From Candidatus Sumerlaeota bacterium (lineage in GTDB: Bacteria > Sumerlaeota > Sumerlaeia > MWCT01 > JAUWMI01), in assembly GCA_030613245.1 (NCBI GenBank), contig JAUWMI010000035.1:1-46578 (forward strand): a stretch of 46,578 bases of DNA. Reading direction: 5' to 3'. Below, piece by piece: positions 1 through 8,683 of the stretch; position 1 is the first letter of the stretch; every line of letters starts with the position of its first letter. The position numbers and the translations under genes are program-made. The notes under the pieces are model-generated. The model had not been told where the DNA came from. It saw nothing but the letters and a program-made list of their open reading frames with translations, and searched no databases.

Positions 1-1056
1 ATCGGTACAGCGACTCTCAAAGGTCGGGTGTTACGAAAGGGTGAACCCCTGATAGCCCGCATTAGCTTGAGCCAGACTAACCTTTCTAAATATACTGATA
101 CTGACGAGGCTGGCGGCTTTGAGATAAAAAACATGGCACCCGGGCGTTGGAGGGTAAGTATCTCCGTACCGCAGGATTGGAAGAAGAGAATCGAAGAATG
201 GATTGATATCGCGCCACAGAGCGTGACGGAAAGAGTATTCGAATTTCCCGCAGGCCGAATTGTTGGGATGGTTGTTGATGCCAACGAAGCAGCAGTAGCC
301 GGCGCGAAGGTTTCAGCGCGTCGTTCCCGCGTCGCTGATGGTGAAGATGGGTACCAGCCCCGGCCAAGGCCTGTGACCTCCAACGAGGACGGCTCCTTCG
401 CGATCGAGGATCTCTTTCCCGAGTCGTACGGGGTTTCCGCAAGCACAGAAGACCTTGGCATCGCTCTGGTCGAAGATGTCCAGGTGCCTCGCAATGGTGA
501 TTCAGAGCCCGTAACGCTACGGCTTGGCGCAGTGCAGGGAGGTACGCTGGTTTCCGTCGTGCTGAATCTGACCAACGGTGAACCCGTTCCGAAGGCGTGG
601 TGCCGTCTTGCGACATCATCAGGGGTACGATTCGATCAAGGACAGAAGCGCGACGACGAAGGCGTCCTGCGGATCAAGAACATCCCCCCGGGGACTTACA
701 ACGTCCGGGTGAGTTCTTATGGCTTTGAAGTTAAAGAGCACACGGTAGAGATCAAGGCTGGCGAAACAGTGGAGCTCATGGACGTACTCTACGAGGCAGG
801 AGCACTGCGTTGGGCGCTCATGGACAAAGGCGGAGCTCCGCTGGCGTATGTTGACTGTCGCATGGTGCCGAACGATCCCAACTCCATTGAAAAGATCCGC
901 GAGGGGAAAACAGATGCCAACGGTTTATGGATCGTGCGTGGCCTCTACCCTGGAGAATATACGGTAACCTCCACGCTATCTGATGGACGGGGAGTGTCGG
1001 AAGTCGTCCTCATCAAGGAGCACGATTTCACGCATAAAGAGGTTGTTGTGGATTGA
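1..1056 (+). CDS. Carboxypeptidase-regulatory-like repeat protein, 3' part
   Basis: The frame is open from base 1 and the first residues already form a beta-strand (GTATLKGRV), so the true start lies outside the window; the GTG at 28 is only an internal codon. The visible 351 residues hold about four repeats of a carboxypeptidase-regulatory-like or Cna-B-like beta-sandwich. Each has a signature such as GGFEIKNMAPGRW, GSFAIEDLFPESY, GVLRIKNIPPGTY or GLWIVRGLYPGEY. Such domains usually form stalks or adhesion modules in extracellular or periplasmic proteins. No catalytic motif is visible in the part present; an enzymatic or anchoring domain may lie upstream. It converges on the radical SAM gene on the other strand. 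Family assignment is good; the specific role is unknown. Confidence 0.8.
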   Translation: MGTATLKGRVLRKGEPLIARISLSQTNLSKYTDTDEAGGFEIKNMAPGRWRVSISVPQDWKKRIEEWIDIAPQSVTERVFEFPAGRIVGMVVDANEAAVAGAKVSARRSRVADGEDGYQPRPRPVTSNEDGSFAIEDLFPESYGVSASTEDLGIALVEDVQVPRNGDSEPVTLRLGAVQGGTLVSVVLNLTNGEPVPKAWCRLATSSGVRFDQGQKRDDEGVLRIKNIPPGTYNVRVSSYGFEVKEHTVEIKAGETVELMDVLYEAGALRWALMDKGGAPLAYVDCRMVPNDPNSIEKIREGKTDANGLWIVRGLYPGEYTVTSTLSDGRGVSEVVLIKEHDFTHKEVVVD

Positions 1057-1168
1057 AAAAGACTGAGCCCACAGGTTAGATCTGCGTATTTATGATTGAA
1101 GTCTGCGTCAGCAACTCTGACCTTGACGTCTCACATTGCTAAGCAAAGGATAAGATGGTTTCGAGGGA

Positions 1169-2281
1169 TCAATAATGCAGTAGGCCCGGGAGGGAACAAC
1201 GGTTGGTGATGCAATAGGGGGCAAATTTTCCCTGAATCAGGCGCTTACGAAAGTTGGTGTACTTTTCACCGAACCAGATTTCGCGAAACGCCTGTTCGCG
1301 TACATTCCCCATTTTCTCGTCGCTGAAGCAACATGGAAACACGTCGCCCATTGCAGTTATGAAGGCCTGGTCGAAGCCCACTGAGCACCTTTTGGCCGGG
1401 CAGAAGGGTTTGTTTTCGCGGACACAAGTCTCCTCAACCTGCAGTTGTGGCAGAACTACTGCGATATTGCAGGGAACTCGTGAATCGCGAGCGCAGGCCG
1501 TGAGGGCCTCCAGCGCCTGACGGAATTCATCCGGGGTTAACTCCATTTGCGGGCTGATGGGAATCACAGGCTCAAACTCGATGAAATCTGCTTCAACCTC
1601 CTCAGCAAATGCGAACAGTTTATCAATGGTTGTGAGGTTTTCGTGATGGATAACGTGTAACATGATCAGGCGGCATTGAAGTTCAGTCCCGGCTTCCTGG
1701 CGCAGGCGGACGAAGGTCTTCAGATTGGCAGCCAGGGTGTCGAAGCGGTTTACCCCTTGAACAACACGGTATGTCTCTGCATCGCCCGCATTCACGGAGA
1801 CGCGCACCAAATCCCATCGCATATCAATAAGAGCCTTCGAGACCGGCTCTTTCATCAGTGTTCCGTTGGTAATCAGAGATCCCTTCAGGCGACGGCGCTT
1901 GATTTCGCGCATGATCTCAACTGCTTCAGGATGAATCAACGGTTCCCCACCCCCGACTACGTTGACCTCTTCCAGGCCTGGCGGCATGCTGTCAAAGAGG
2001 GCCCTGTAGTCTCCCAGGCGCATTCCCTTTTCGAGGTCTTTCTTTTTCTGGCGCTTCAGCTCCTCAGGGGGGACGTGATGCAGCCAGCACATTGGACAGG
2101 CGTGGTTGCATACATAGCCCATCGGATTGATGCGCAGGAAGTAAGGACCCACCAAGGCTCGCTCATATAACGTGCCGGCCCGGCGGAGCCCGTGAAGTGC
2201 CGCTCCTTTGATGCCACGCTGTCTTACGGCGTTGAGAAGGCGGGCCAGATTTATATATTTGAGGAGATTAATTTTGCTCAT
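1169..2281 (-). CDS. Radical SAM protein with SPASM domain
   Basis: This 370-residue protein has the radical SAM cluster motif CxxxCxxC (CNHACPMC, near residue 58), followed by the SAM-binding strand VVGGGEPLIHPE. A Cys-rich SPASM-type C-terminus follows (CPAKRCSVGF, then DVFPCCF and YCITNRC), which would hold auxiliary 4Fe-4S clusters. Relatives modify peptides, activate sulfatases or act on heme or sugar precursors, and the substrate cannot be read from the sequence. There is no adjacent small precursor peptide that would make it a peptide maturase. It stands alone between convergent and same-strand genes separated by 100-400 bases. No strong Shine-Dalgarno precedes the ATG at 2281, so the start is less certain than the family. 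Confidence 0.9.
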   Translation of the reverse strand: MSKINLLKYINLARLLNAVRQRGIKGAALHGLRRAGTLYERALVGPYFLRINPMGYVCNHACPMCWLHHVPPEELKRQKKKDLEKGMRLGDYRALFDSMPPGLEEVNVVGGGEPLIHPEAVEIMREIKRRRLKGSLITNGTLMKEPVSKALIDMRWDLVRVSVNAGDAETYRVVQGVNRFDTLAANLKTFVRLRQEAGTELQCRLIMLHVIHHENLTTIDKLFAFAEEVEADFIEFEPVIPISPQMELTPDEFRQALEALTACARDSRVPCNIAVVLPQLQVEETCVRENKPFCPAKRCSVGFDQAFITAMGDVFPCCFSDEKMGNVREQAFREIWFGEKYTNFRKRLIQGKFAPYCITNRCSLPGLLHY

Positions 2282-2682
2282 TGTTTGAATTTCGAGGTAT
2301 ATTAACTGCGTAATCTTAACTTAGCAAAATGAGTCGATCGAACATAATTACTTTCTACTTTTACATTATATCTGAAAGGCGCAAGGATTTTTTATTGCCT
2401 TTTGTGCGCTGACTTTGAGTTTGGGCTTTCAATCTACTTCAGCGATGTTTTTCTTTTCCGTTAATGTTTTGATTGCTCCTTTTTCACTTTTTGCATCAGC
2501 CAGAAAGGCAGAGAATTCTTAGTAATCGTCAATCCTTAGAAAGATAGACTACTGGCCGTGCGATGATGTGATTAGGGGCCTCGTAGGAGTCTTTTCTTAA
2601 GGCTGGTGCCATACTAGAAGTATGGCATATGAGCAAAATGCGCAGTCAAAATAAGAGTTTAAAGATCAAGACCTAAGCTCAT
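2282..2682. other. Intergenic region with one perfect hairpin
   Basis: These 401 bases are AT-rich and contain no convincing reading frame. The only clear structure is a 9-bp perfect stem with a 3-nt loop at 2607-2627 (TGCCATACT / AGTATGGCA). It lies downstream of the LolA-like gene on the minus strand but has no adjoining T-run, so it is not a typical intrinsic terminator. It could act in 3'-end stabilisation or be a small repeat unit. Confidence 0.5.
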
Positions 2683-3630
2683 TTATTGTACAGCCGGTTG
2701 TGCCTTGGGCTGTATCCCCTGGCTCCGAAGGCTCTGGATAATATCCTCTGTATCGTCCTTTATTTCGATGCCTGCTGGAGGGGAAAAGGTAAAAAAAGTC
2801 TTTGAAAGATCCGGGTTGAGGCGAACATTCGAAATTGACTGAGTTGATAAGACCTTACCCTGTGCACCCAGAAACTCAACCTTCCGCAAAATGCCATCTT
2901 TCTTGTTGATTGTGAGTCTAAGCAAGCTTATACCCATCATAGGTATGTTGGGTTTGGCGACAAAAACCCACCCAGAGGCATCCTGTCTATCTAATTTGAG
3001 GGTCGCCATATAGCACTGTCCGAAGGGCTTCAATAATGTGCCCGAGCGGGCTATGTCTTCCGCAGAATAACCTGCCTGTTGCAGGCGCTTTAGGTTGTAT
3101 TTATAGATTTTCGGGGTCTCGTGGCGCTTGATCAATTTCTGTATTTCTGCCAGAGGTAATCTATGGTTAGGGTCTATTCGGTTAATCATTTTCTGGCCAG
3201 ATCCCGGTGCGTTCTGCACGTATCTCCAGAGGTTCTTGCCATCCACGACGCAATAGGTGATGCTCCCTATCATATCCAGGAATATATGTTTTGTCTGGGT
3301 TAGCTTGCTAAAAAAGAGATTCGGTCGCCTGAAACATCGTTCATCATAATGCGCTATTTCTCTATTATTTACTATGTTTGAAGCTTGCACCACATATGAA
3401 TATTCGTTTATGCCAGCCAGTTTTTCCTCAATCTGCTGAAGGATTTTTTTAAGTGCTGGATCCTGTACATTCGTCTTGTCGATTAAATCGGGTTTCTTTT
3501 TTGCACTCTTTGCATCCTCTGATGAGCCCTGCGACGAAGACGGTGAACTCAATTCCTCGCCTTTAGAAAAGGAAGCTACCGTGACGATGAAGATGACGAA
3601 TATTGTAATAAATCCCGCCATTTTTTTCAT
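2683..3630 (-). CDS. LolA-like outer-membrane lipoprotein-sorting family protein (exported)
   Basis: The protein begins with a signal peptide (MKKMAGFITIFVIFIVTVASF), then a charged Ser-rich linker, then a domain of about 230 residues. That domain alternates strands around phrases such as INEYSYVVQ, FRRPNLFF, YCVVDGKNLWRYV and LRLTINKKDGILRKVEF. This pattern is typical of LolA/LolB-fold periplasmic proteins (outer-membrane lipoprotein-sorting or DUF1571/DUF2092-like), which bind lipidic ligands. I chose the ATG at 3630 because GGGAGG sits nine bases upstream; a GTG three codons earlier is also open. The gene is flanked by long intergenic stretches and looks monocistronic. Family recognition is by overall pattern, not by a catalytic motif, so the function is tentative. 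Confidence 0.65.
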   Translation of the reverse strand: MKKMAGFITIFVIFIVTVASFSKGEELSSPSSSQGSSEDAKSAKKKPDLIDKTNVQDPALKKILQQIEEKLAGINEYSYVVQASNIVNNREIAHYDERCFRRPNLFFSKLTQTKHIFLDMIGSITYCVVDGKNLWRYVQNAPGSGQKMINRIDPNHRLPLAEIQKLIKRHETPKIYKYNLKRLQQAGYSAEDIARSGTLLKPFGQCYMATLKLDRQDASGWVFVAKPNIPMMGISLLRLTINKKDGILRKVEFLGAQGKVLSTQSISNVRLNPDLSKTFFTFSPPAGIEIKDDTEDIIQSLRSQGIQPKAQPAVQ

Positions 3631-4072
3631 AGAACTCACCCTCCCTTACGCCTATTTTGTGTTATCAAAAGATGGGCAGTCTATTACTCTCATAGTTTAA
3701 TATACTAACTAAAACATTGGCCCTTTCTCAAGCACTAATTGCAATCTTGCACTTAGTGCATTGAATTCTGACCCTCGCGGGAACTTAACCTCTTCTTCAC
3801 ATTCGATTCTTATGTGGAAATAATAGTCAATAAAGTTTGATGTAAATGGATAATTGCCTTGCTTCTTATTTTGACGTAAGAACTCTGGTAACGTTGACTA
3901 ATGTTCTTCTATGGCTCATTAGAAAAGTTGTCTAATAATTACTCTTGTTTACTGCGGTCAAGTCTTTGAAGTTCCTCAGTGTACCGGAGCTCGAGCTCAA
4001 TGAATTGTTTCAGCAGGTGAGCGTGCATCTGGTTGAAAGATATCTTTATATCAGAGAGATGGAATTTATTTA
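3631..4072. other. AT-rich intergenic region
   Basis: This region carries the upstream DNA of the minus-strand LolA-like gene and then a stretch with no supported gene. A short frame from 3945 overlaps the relic described next but shows no recognisable protein features. It may be part of the same decayed gene in another frame. Confidence 0.4.
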
Positions 4073-4357
4073 TTGTATCACCCAGACAAGCAGAAATCTC
4101 TTAACAATCATCTCGTCGTCTTGTTAACGAAACGTCAGAAGGGCACCTTACCTCCAAACCTATCCGCTCTCAGTGAGATAGGTGTGACTCTGCCTACTGA
4201 CCCATTTTCAAAACATGCGCTCAAATACAGATTATCTGGCAATAGCGCGACCCTCTACAGTATTGGCCCTGACCTTATTAGCAACGGAGGGAAACCGGAG
4301 TATGACCCTACGAATGGTACCATCTCCCCCGGCGACATTACCGTTAGTGTACGGTAA
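4073..4357 (+). pseudogene. Relic of a pseudopilin-like/hypothetical protein C-terminus
   Basis: The frame reads GTLPPNLSALSEIGVTLPTD, then DPFSKHALKYRLSG, then ATLYSIGPDLISNGG and finally NGTISPGDI. The order P-x-x-L-x-x-L, DPF-x(4-5)-L-x-YR and LYS-x-GPD-x(4)-GG is the usual C-terminal layout of pseudopilin-like proteins in PVC-type and candidate-phylum bacteria. No prepilin leader (GFTLIE) or hydrophobic N-helix is found upstream in any frame. No ribosome binding site precedes the TTG at 4073, and the preceding frame closes, so this looks like a truncated leftover and not an active gene. Alternatively it is a very short intact protein, which I consider unlikely. Confidence 0.5.
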
Positions 4358-4614
4358 GGTGCAGCCTAAGAAGATCTGTTCAAAAACAATGTCGAGGATT
4401 AAAACCTGCCAAAATGCTGATCTAAAGACAAGTTTGTCAATACTTCCAGCGGAATTGGTTCGAACTTCCCACGCTAAAGCATATCCTTTGAAATTGCCGC
4501 TTCATTTTTCAAGCAGCAAAAGTGTTAAATTTGTTTGACAGTTCAGGCCTTTCAAGTAAAATTCTTAAGGTATGTATCTTATAATAGTTGCTCAGCTCAT
4601 CTGAGTGAGAGATT

Positions 4615-4643
4615 GTAAAGGCAGGTTTGAAACCTGCCCCTAT
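4615..4643. repeat. Palindromic repeat, GTAGGGGC-arm family, copy 1
   Basis: The core GGCAGGTTT-G-AAACCTGCC (4620-4638) is a perfect 9-bp stem around one base. The outer bases match the GTAGGGGC / GCCCCTAC arms of the copies at 21382 and 44085, with two mismatches on the left and one on the right. It lies directly upstream of the Shine-Dalgarno of the GHL10 gene, so its hairpin would sit in that mRNA leader. Confidence 0.7.
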
Positions 4644-4663
4644 CATAAAGAGGAGTGGGAAGA

Positions 4664-6628
4664 ATGGAATATAAAAAATTGTTACTTGTATTTGTTCTGG
4701 TGCTTATGACTACCGTGTGCGCTGTGGCAGAAACGATTATTATAGACAACAAATCAGGTGATTTCGTCACCACTGGAAGCTGGAGCACGGGCTCTTTTGC
4801 AGGCTATCATGTCACAGACTATCATTATGCAATTACAGTCACAGGTTCAGAAACTGCGACTGCTGACTGGTTCCCCACCTTCGAGTCGGCAGGGACGTAC
4901 GAAGTAGCGATCTGGTATGTTCAGGGTACCAACAGACCTACGGACGCACCCTTCACCATTAATCATTCCGGAGGTCCCTCTACAGTATCTGTAGATCAGA
5001 CAACGAATGGTTCGCAGTGGGTTGTTCTTGGCTCGTATAGTTTTCCTGCATCAGGCGGCTCCGTGGTGGTGAGTAACTTATCATCCGATTCCGGAAAGGT
5101 GGTAATCGCTGATGCAGTGCGGTTTGTGCGTACGGGAACTACTTACGGCGACGCATACCAGGGCATGTGGATTTATTCATGGGGTCTCGGATTCTTATCA
5201 GAATCGCAGACCAACGATATGATTTCCGTAGCGCGCACAAATTACCTGAATGCTATCCTTCCCGAGGTGCGCAAAGTAGGCGATGCGTATTACATCAGTG
5301 CAACAGAGCCTTTCGCGTCTAACATTTACGCAGGATATACAGACCCTCTCGCCGACATAATTGCCAAGGCGCACGACACCTCTGGCGGTAAACAATATAT
5401 CGAGGTTCACGCCTGGATAGTTCCCTATCGTGTGTGGAGAGACACACTCGGCACTCCGCCGCTCGACCACGTGCTCAGCGAGCATCCTGAATGGCAAGGC
5501 CAAACCAATACGGGTGCCACGTCGGATGGATCTCAATATATTGATCCCGGTCATCCCGAGGTTTTGGACTACCTGATTGATGTGGTGACTGAAATCGTTC
5601 AGAATTATGATGTTGACGGCATTCATTTTGACTATTTCCGGTATCCGGGGACGCAGTGGGGCTACAATCCAACGGCAATTGCACGTTTTAACGCCCTGTA
5701 TGGAAAGACTGGTCAGCCCGCGACCAACGATCCCGATTTTAGCGACTTCCGCCGTGATCAGATACGTCACTTAGGGCGGAAAGCATATGCAGCGGTTAAG
5801 GCGATTGACTGGGATTGCAAGATGTCTGCAGCAACCATTCAATGGGGTAGTTGTCCCGGGGATTTCACACAAAGTTCTGCCTATGCAAGCATCTTTCAGG
5901 ATTGGGTCGGTTTTATGTCGGAAGGTATTCTGGATATAAACGTGCTGATGAACTATAAACGAGAACATGTTTCCTCGCAGGCATCTGATTATCGCGACTG
6001 GGCTCAGCTGCTGGCTTCCTCTAAGGCGGGACGCCACGCCGTTAATGGGCCGGGCGTTTACCTGAATAGCATTCACAATAGTGTAACACAAATACTGTAT
6101 GGGCTTGATACACCCGGAATGGACGGCACGAATATTTACGTGTATCATCAAACCAATAAAGATGGCGATCCGGCAGATGATTTCTGGTATACCATGCGTG
6201 CAGATTGTTACACACAACGCCGCAGTGTGCCAGTGGCTTCATGGCTTGACACCCCGACATTCGGTATTTTGCGCGGAACTGTGACGGGCGATGGCTCTTC
6301 GCTTGATGGGATTACCGCCACTCTTTCGGATGGAGTAACAGGAACAAGTAACACAGACGGGACAGGCTTCTACGCATTCCTCCAACTCAATCCGGGATCT
6401 AATTACACTGCAACGACATCTACACCGGGTTTTTATGATCAATCGAAAAACTTTGACATTACTGCAGGCACTGTGACAACTCTGGATTTTGCATTGAGCA
6501 GTACTACCCCAACTCCAACACCTACACCCACTGCGTCTCCGACCCCTTCCCCAACCCCCACAGCCACGCCTACTCCGACGCCAACGCCAGTAACAGGCAT
6601 CTCGCACTGGCAAGATTATGGACTTTAA
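4664..6628 (+). CDS. Secreted GHL10-family glycoside hydrolase with golvesin-like domain
   Basis: Domain order: signal peptide (about 1-24); a golvesin C-terminal-like beta-sandwich (about 25-150, starting TIIIDNKSGDF and ending VVIADAVRFVR); a GHL10/YngK-type hydrolase domain (about 160-530); a carboxypeptidase-regulatory-like domain (about 540-615); a Thr-Pro linker; and the tail GISHWQDYGL. The hydrolase domain shows VHAWIVPYR and DGIHFDYFRYPG, the usual active-site strands of this TIM-barrel family. The family is thought to act on glycans, but the substrate is unknown. ATG 4664 is preferred over GTG 4655 because AAAGAGGA lies nine bases before it. The same golvesin-like domain recurs at the C-terminus of the deacetylase at 10166. 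The tail resembles the W-x-L-Y ends of other secreted proteins here. Confidence 0.88.
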   Translation: MEYKKLLLVFVLVLMTTVCAVAETIIIDNKSGDFVTTGSWSTGSFAGYHVTDYHYAITVTGSETATADWFPTFESAGTYEVAIWYVQGTNRPTDAPFTINHSGGPSTVSVDQTTNGSQWVVLGSYSFPASGGSVVVSNLSSDSGKVVIADAVRFVRTGTTYGDAYQGMWIYSWGLGFLSESQTNDMISVARTNYLNAILPEVRKVGDAYYISATEPFASNIYAGYTDPLADIIAKAHDTSGGKQYIEVHAWIVPYRVWRDTLGTPPLDHVLSEHPEWQGQTNTGATSDGSQYIDPGHPEVLDYLIDVVTEIVQNYDVDGIHFDYFRYPGTQWGYNPTAIARFNALYGKTGQPATNDPDFSDFRRDQIRHLGRKAYAAVKAIDWDCKMSAATIQWGSCPGDFTQSSAYASIFQDWVGFMSEGILDINVLMNYKREHVSSQASDYRDWAQLLASSKAGRHAVNGPGVYLNSIHNSVTQILYGLDTPGMDGTNIYVYHQTNKDGDPADDFWYTMRADCYTQRRSVPVASWLDTPTFGILRGTVTGDGSSLDGITATLSDGVTGTSNTDGTGFYAFLQLNPGSNYTATTSTPGFYDQSKNFDITAGTVTTLDFALSSTTPTPTPTPTASPTPSPTPTATPTPTPTPVTGISHWQDYGL

Positions 6629-6891
6629 ACAATTATGACATGTAATAGCGACTAAACCCCTATTCTGATGTGAGCCAACTCTTGAATTTGAAATTATTGT
6701 GGAAGACTCCTCAATAGCAAGGCAAAGAGAAGGCTCTATTGTTTACAGCTAAGCTCTTTCCATCATTTTGATTTGGCGATTTAGACAAGCAGTACGAGGC
6801 TCTTTTGGCGCAAAAAAACGTAACCTGGATAATCAAAAGCAGATTTCTATACTCCTGCGCTGACGTAATTAGGTAAGGTGATATAGCTGAT

Positions 6892-8445
6892 ATGGAAGAG
6901 GCAAATAAACACTCAAGGCACATCTCATTATTGAGTGAACATAAGCGAAAACGATCGCACAACTGGTTTTTGATTGGATGTTTCGTTTTCGCACTTATAA
7001 AAATCGCCTATCTTTTCATCGGCTACAACAAGAACTTGTATGTACAAAGCTATGAAGATCTTGCCCGGTTTTGGTTCAGCTGGAACTTTTACGGACTCAA
7101 ACCTATAGCAATTGATACCTGTTGGCTACCGTTGCATCTGGTTCTCCAGTCCGTTGCTCTGAGTCCTAGAGTGCTCCCCTATTTTTCAGCGAGTTTGTTT
7201 CAGACAGCTGTCAGTATTGCAGGCGGCATCTTTGGGGCATTAATCGCCTATGATATTTGCAATAAGAACTGGAAGGCGGGAGTGGCAGCACTTGTGGCCT
7301 GGCTTGGCTCAGCCAGATTAACGCTTATGGGTATTGGCTTCCTCAGCGAGCCCCTACTTCAACTTGAAATGCTGGCTGCGATCTGGTTTGGATTGAAATT
7401 TGTGCAGGAGGGGAAAAGGAAGTGGTGGTTGTGGTCAATACTCAGCATTTACGCAATGGAACTAACACGTTATGAGGGATGGTTTTTTTCCGCCGCTCTT
7501 TTCTTACTATGGTCCTCAGCAGTCCTTTATTGCAGTTGGAGAAAATGCGGCCATGGATATGCAGGTTTGAAACAGAGCACGCCTGTGCAGATTATTATCT
7601 CCGGAGGTCTCATTGGCGTGCCTCCGTTGGTCTGGTTGCTCATTAATTATTTGGTTAAAGGTGACCCGTTTTTCTTCATTAACGCGTCAAAGGAATATGT
7701 GTTAGTGAACATTCCCTTCCTATTTCAAGACAGAGTCGAGTTCCTAATGGATTTCATAAGAGGGGTTTGGTTCTGCCAGCCATTGGTGATCCTATTTGGC
7801 TTTGCCTCACTGTTATGGCGTGATGTGCGACGCGGTCCAGGGGTCGTACTGATATTTTCCATCTTCATTCTGTATTACTTCAACTTCATCAGCATTATGA
7901 ACGGCTCCACGGCCTTTTCATTTCCCGAGAGATTGTCGTCTAATATCTTTGTTCTCTTCTGTCCTCTCTTTGGATTGTTTTGTGGCCATTTTTCTTGTTC
8001 TTTTGGAAAAGAGGCAAAGATGGTGCTTCCGCCCGTTCTGCTTAGCATGATGTTGATGGGATTCTTTAGCTTTTGGACTGCAGAGCCTGTTCTTGAAAAT
8101 ACGATGGGTAGAGGTCTCGTGGACAGATTGGTTGAACGATTGGATGAGACACCCCAGCATCCCCGTCCGCGCGTCCTGATTGAGACCACGCAAATTGATT
8201 ATTCTATAGTTCTGTTCGCCATTGCCCTTGATAAGGATGATTGGCTCGGCTTCAACCGGCAAACAAACGGCACCCTGGAGGGAGTTCTAGCCGAAAACAA
8301 GTCACTAAGATATCTTGTTCTTAATCACAACAGCAAAAATGTTCGTTGGATTATGCAGAAGAAAGTTTTCAAACTTGTGATTGGCGGATCTGTTTGGGAT
8401 CTTTATGAATACCGACAAAAAACCAGCGTTAAGGATTTCATCTGA
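6892..8445 (+). CDS. Polytopic membrane glycosyltransferase, GT39/ArnT-like
   Basis: This 517-residue protein has about ten hydrophobic segments after a basic N-terminus (HKRKRSHNW), and a soluble C-terminal region of about 120 residues. The first outer loop contains an acidic pair before a hydrophobic stretch (QSYEDLARFWFSW). The middle has ELTRYEGWFF, matching the L-x-R-Y-E-x-W element of dolichyl-phosphate-mannose-mannosyltransferase-like (GT39/PMT or DUF2029-type) enzymes. Such enzymes move a sugar from a polyprenyl-phosphate donor to a lipid, glycan or protein on the outer face of the membrane. It lies between a glycoside hydrolase and an acetyltransferase-like gene, which fits surface-glycan work. 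The donor and acceptor are not readable from sequence. ATG 6892 has only a weak upstream GGTGATA. Confidence 0.72.
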   Translation: MEEANKHSRHISLLSEHKRKRSHNWFLIGCFVFALIKIAYLFIGYNKNLYVQSYEDLARFWFSWNFYGLKPIAIDTCWLPLHLVLQSVALSPRVLPYFSASLFQTAVSIAGGIFGALIAYDICNKNWKAGVAALVAWLGSARLTLMGIGFLSEPLLQLEMLAAIWFGLKFVQEGKRKWWLWSILSIYAMELTRYEGWFFSAALFLLWSSAVLYCSWRKCGHGYAGLKQSTPVQIIISGGLIGVPPLVWLLINYLVKGDPFFFINASKEYVLVNIPFLFQDRVEFLMDFIRGVWFCQPLVILFGFASLLWRDVRRGPGVVLIFSIFILYYFNFISIMNGSTAFSFPERLSSNIFVLFCPLFGLFCGHFSCSFGKEAKMVLPPVLLSMMLMGFFSFWTAEPVLENTMGRGLVDRLVERLDETPQHPRPRVLIETTQIDYSIVLFAIALDKDDWLGFNRQTNGTLEGVLAENKSLRYLVLNHNSKNVRWIMQKKVFKLVIGGSVWDLYEYRQKTSVKDFI

Positions 8446-8683
8446 ATATTTCAGGGCGATTTAGGAGTCTTTGAAAGGCGTTCCTGGCGGGAAGAATGCT
8501 TATGGCAAAGTACGCAGTCCCTTTGCCACTCTATTTGATTTTTACTCAATCTTTGACCTGAGAAATGATAATAGATTCGCATTCCATTGCTCTAAAGCCC
8601 GCTACTCTATCTTCCATGGGCATGTTACCTAATACAATAATAGACAGAATCGGTTTGATGATACCTAAAGAATGGAGCTTTTT

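Noticed and set aside
6505-6592. Tandem ACNCCN DNA repeat, candidate minisatellite or CRISPR-like array
   Set aside because: It encodes the Thr-Pro linker of the GHL10 protein; similar DNA at 22460-22555 encodes the same type of linker.
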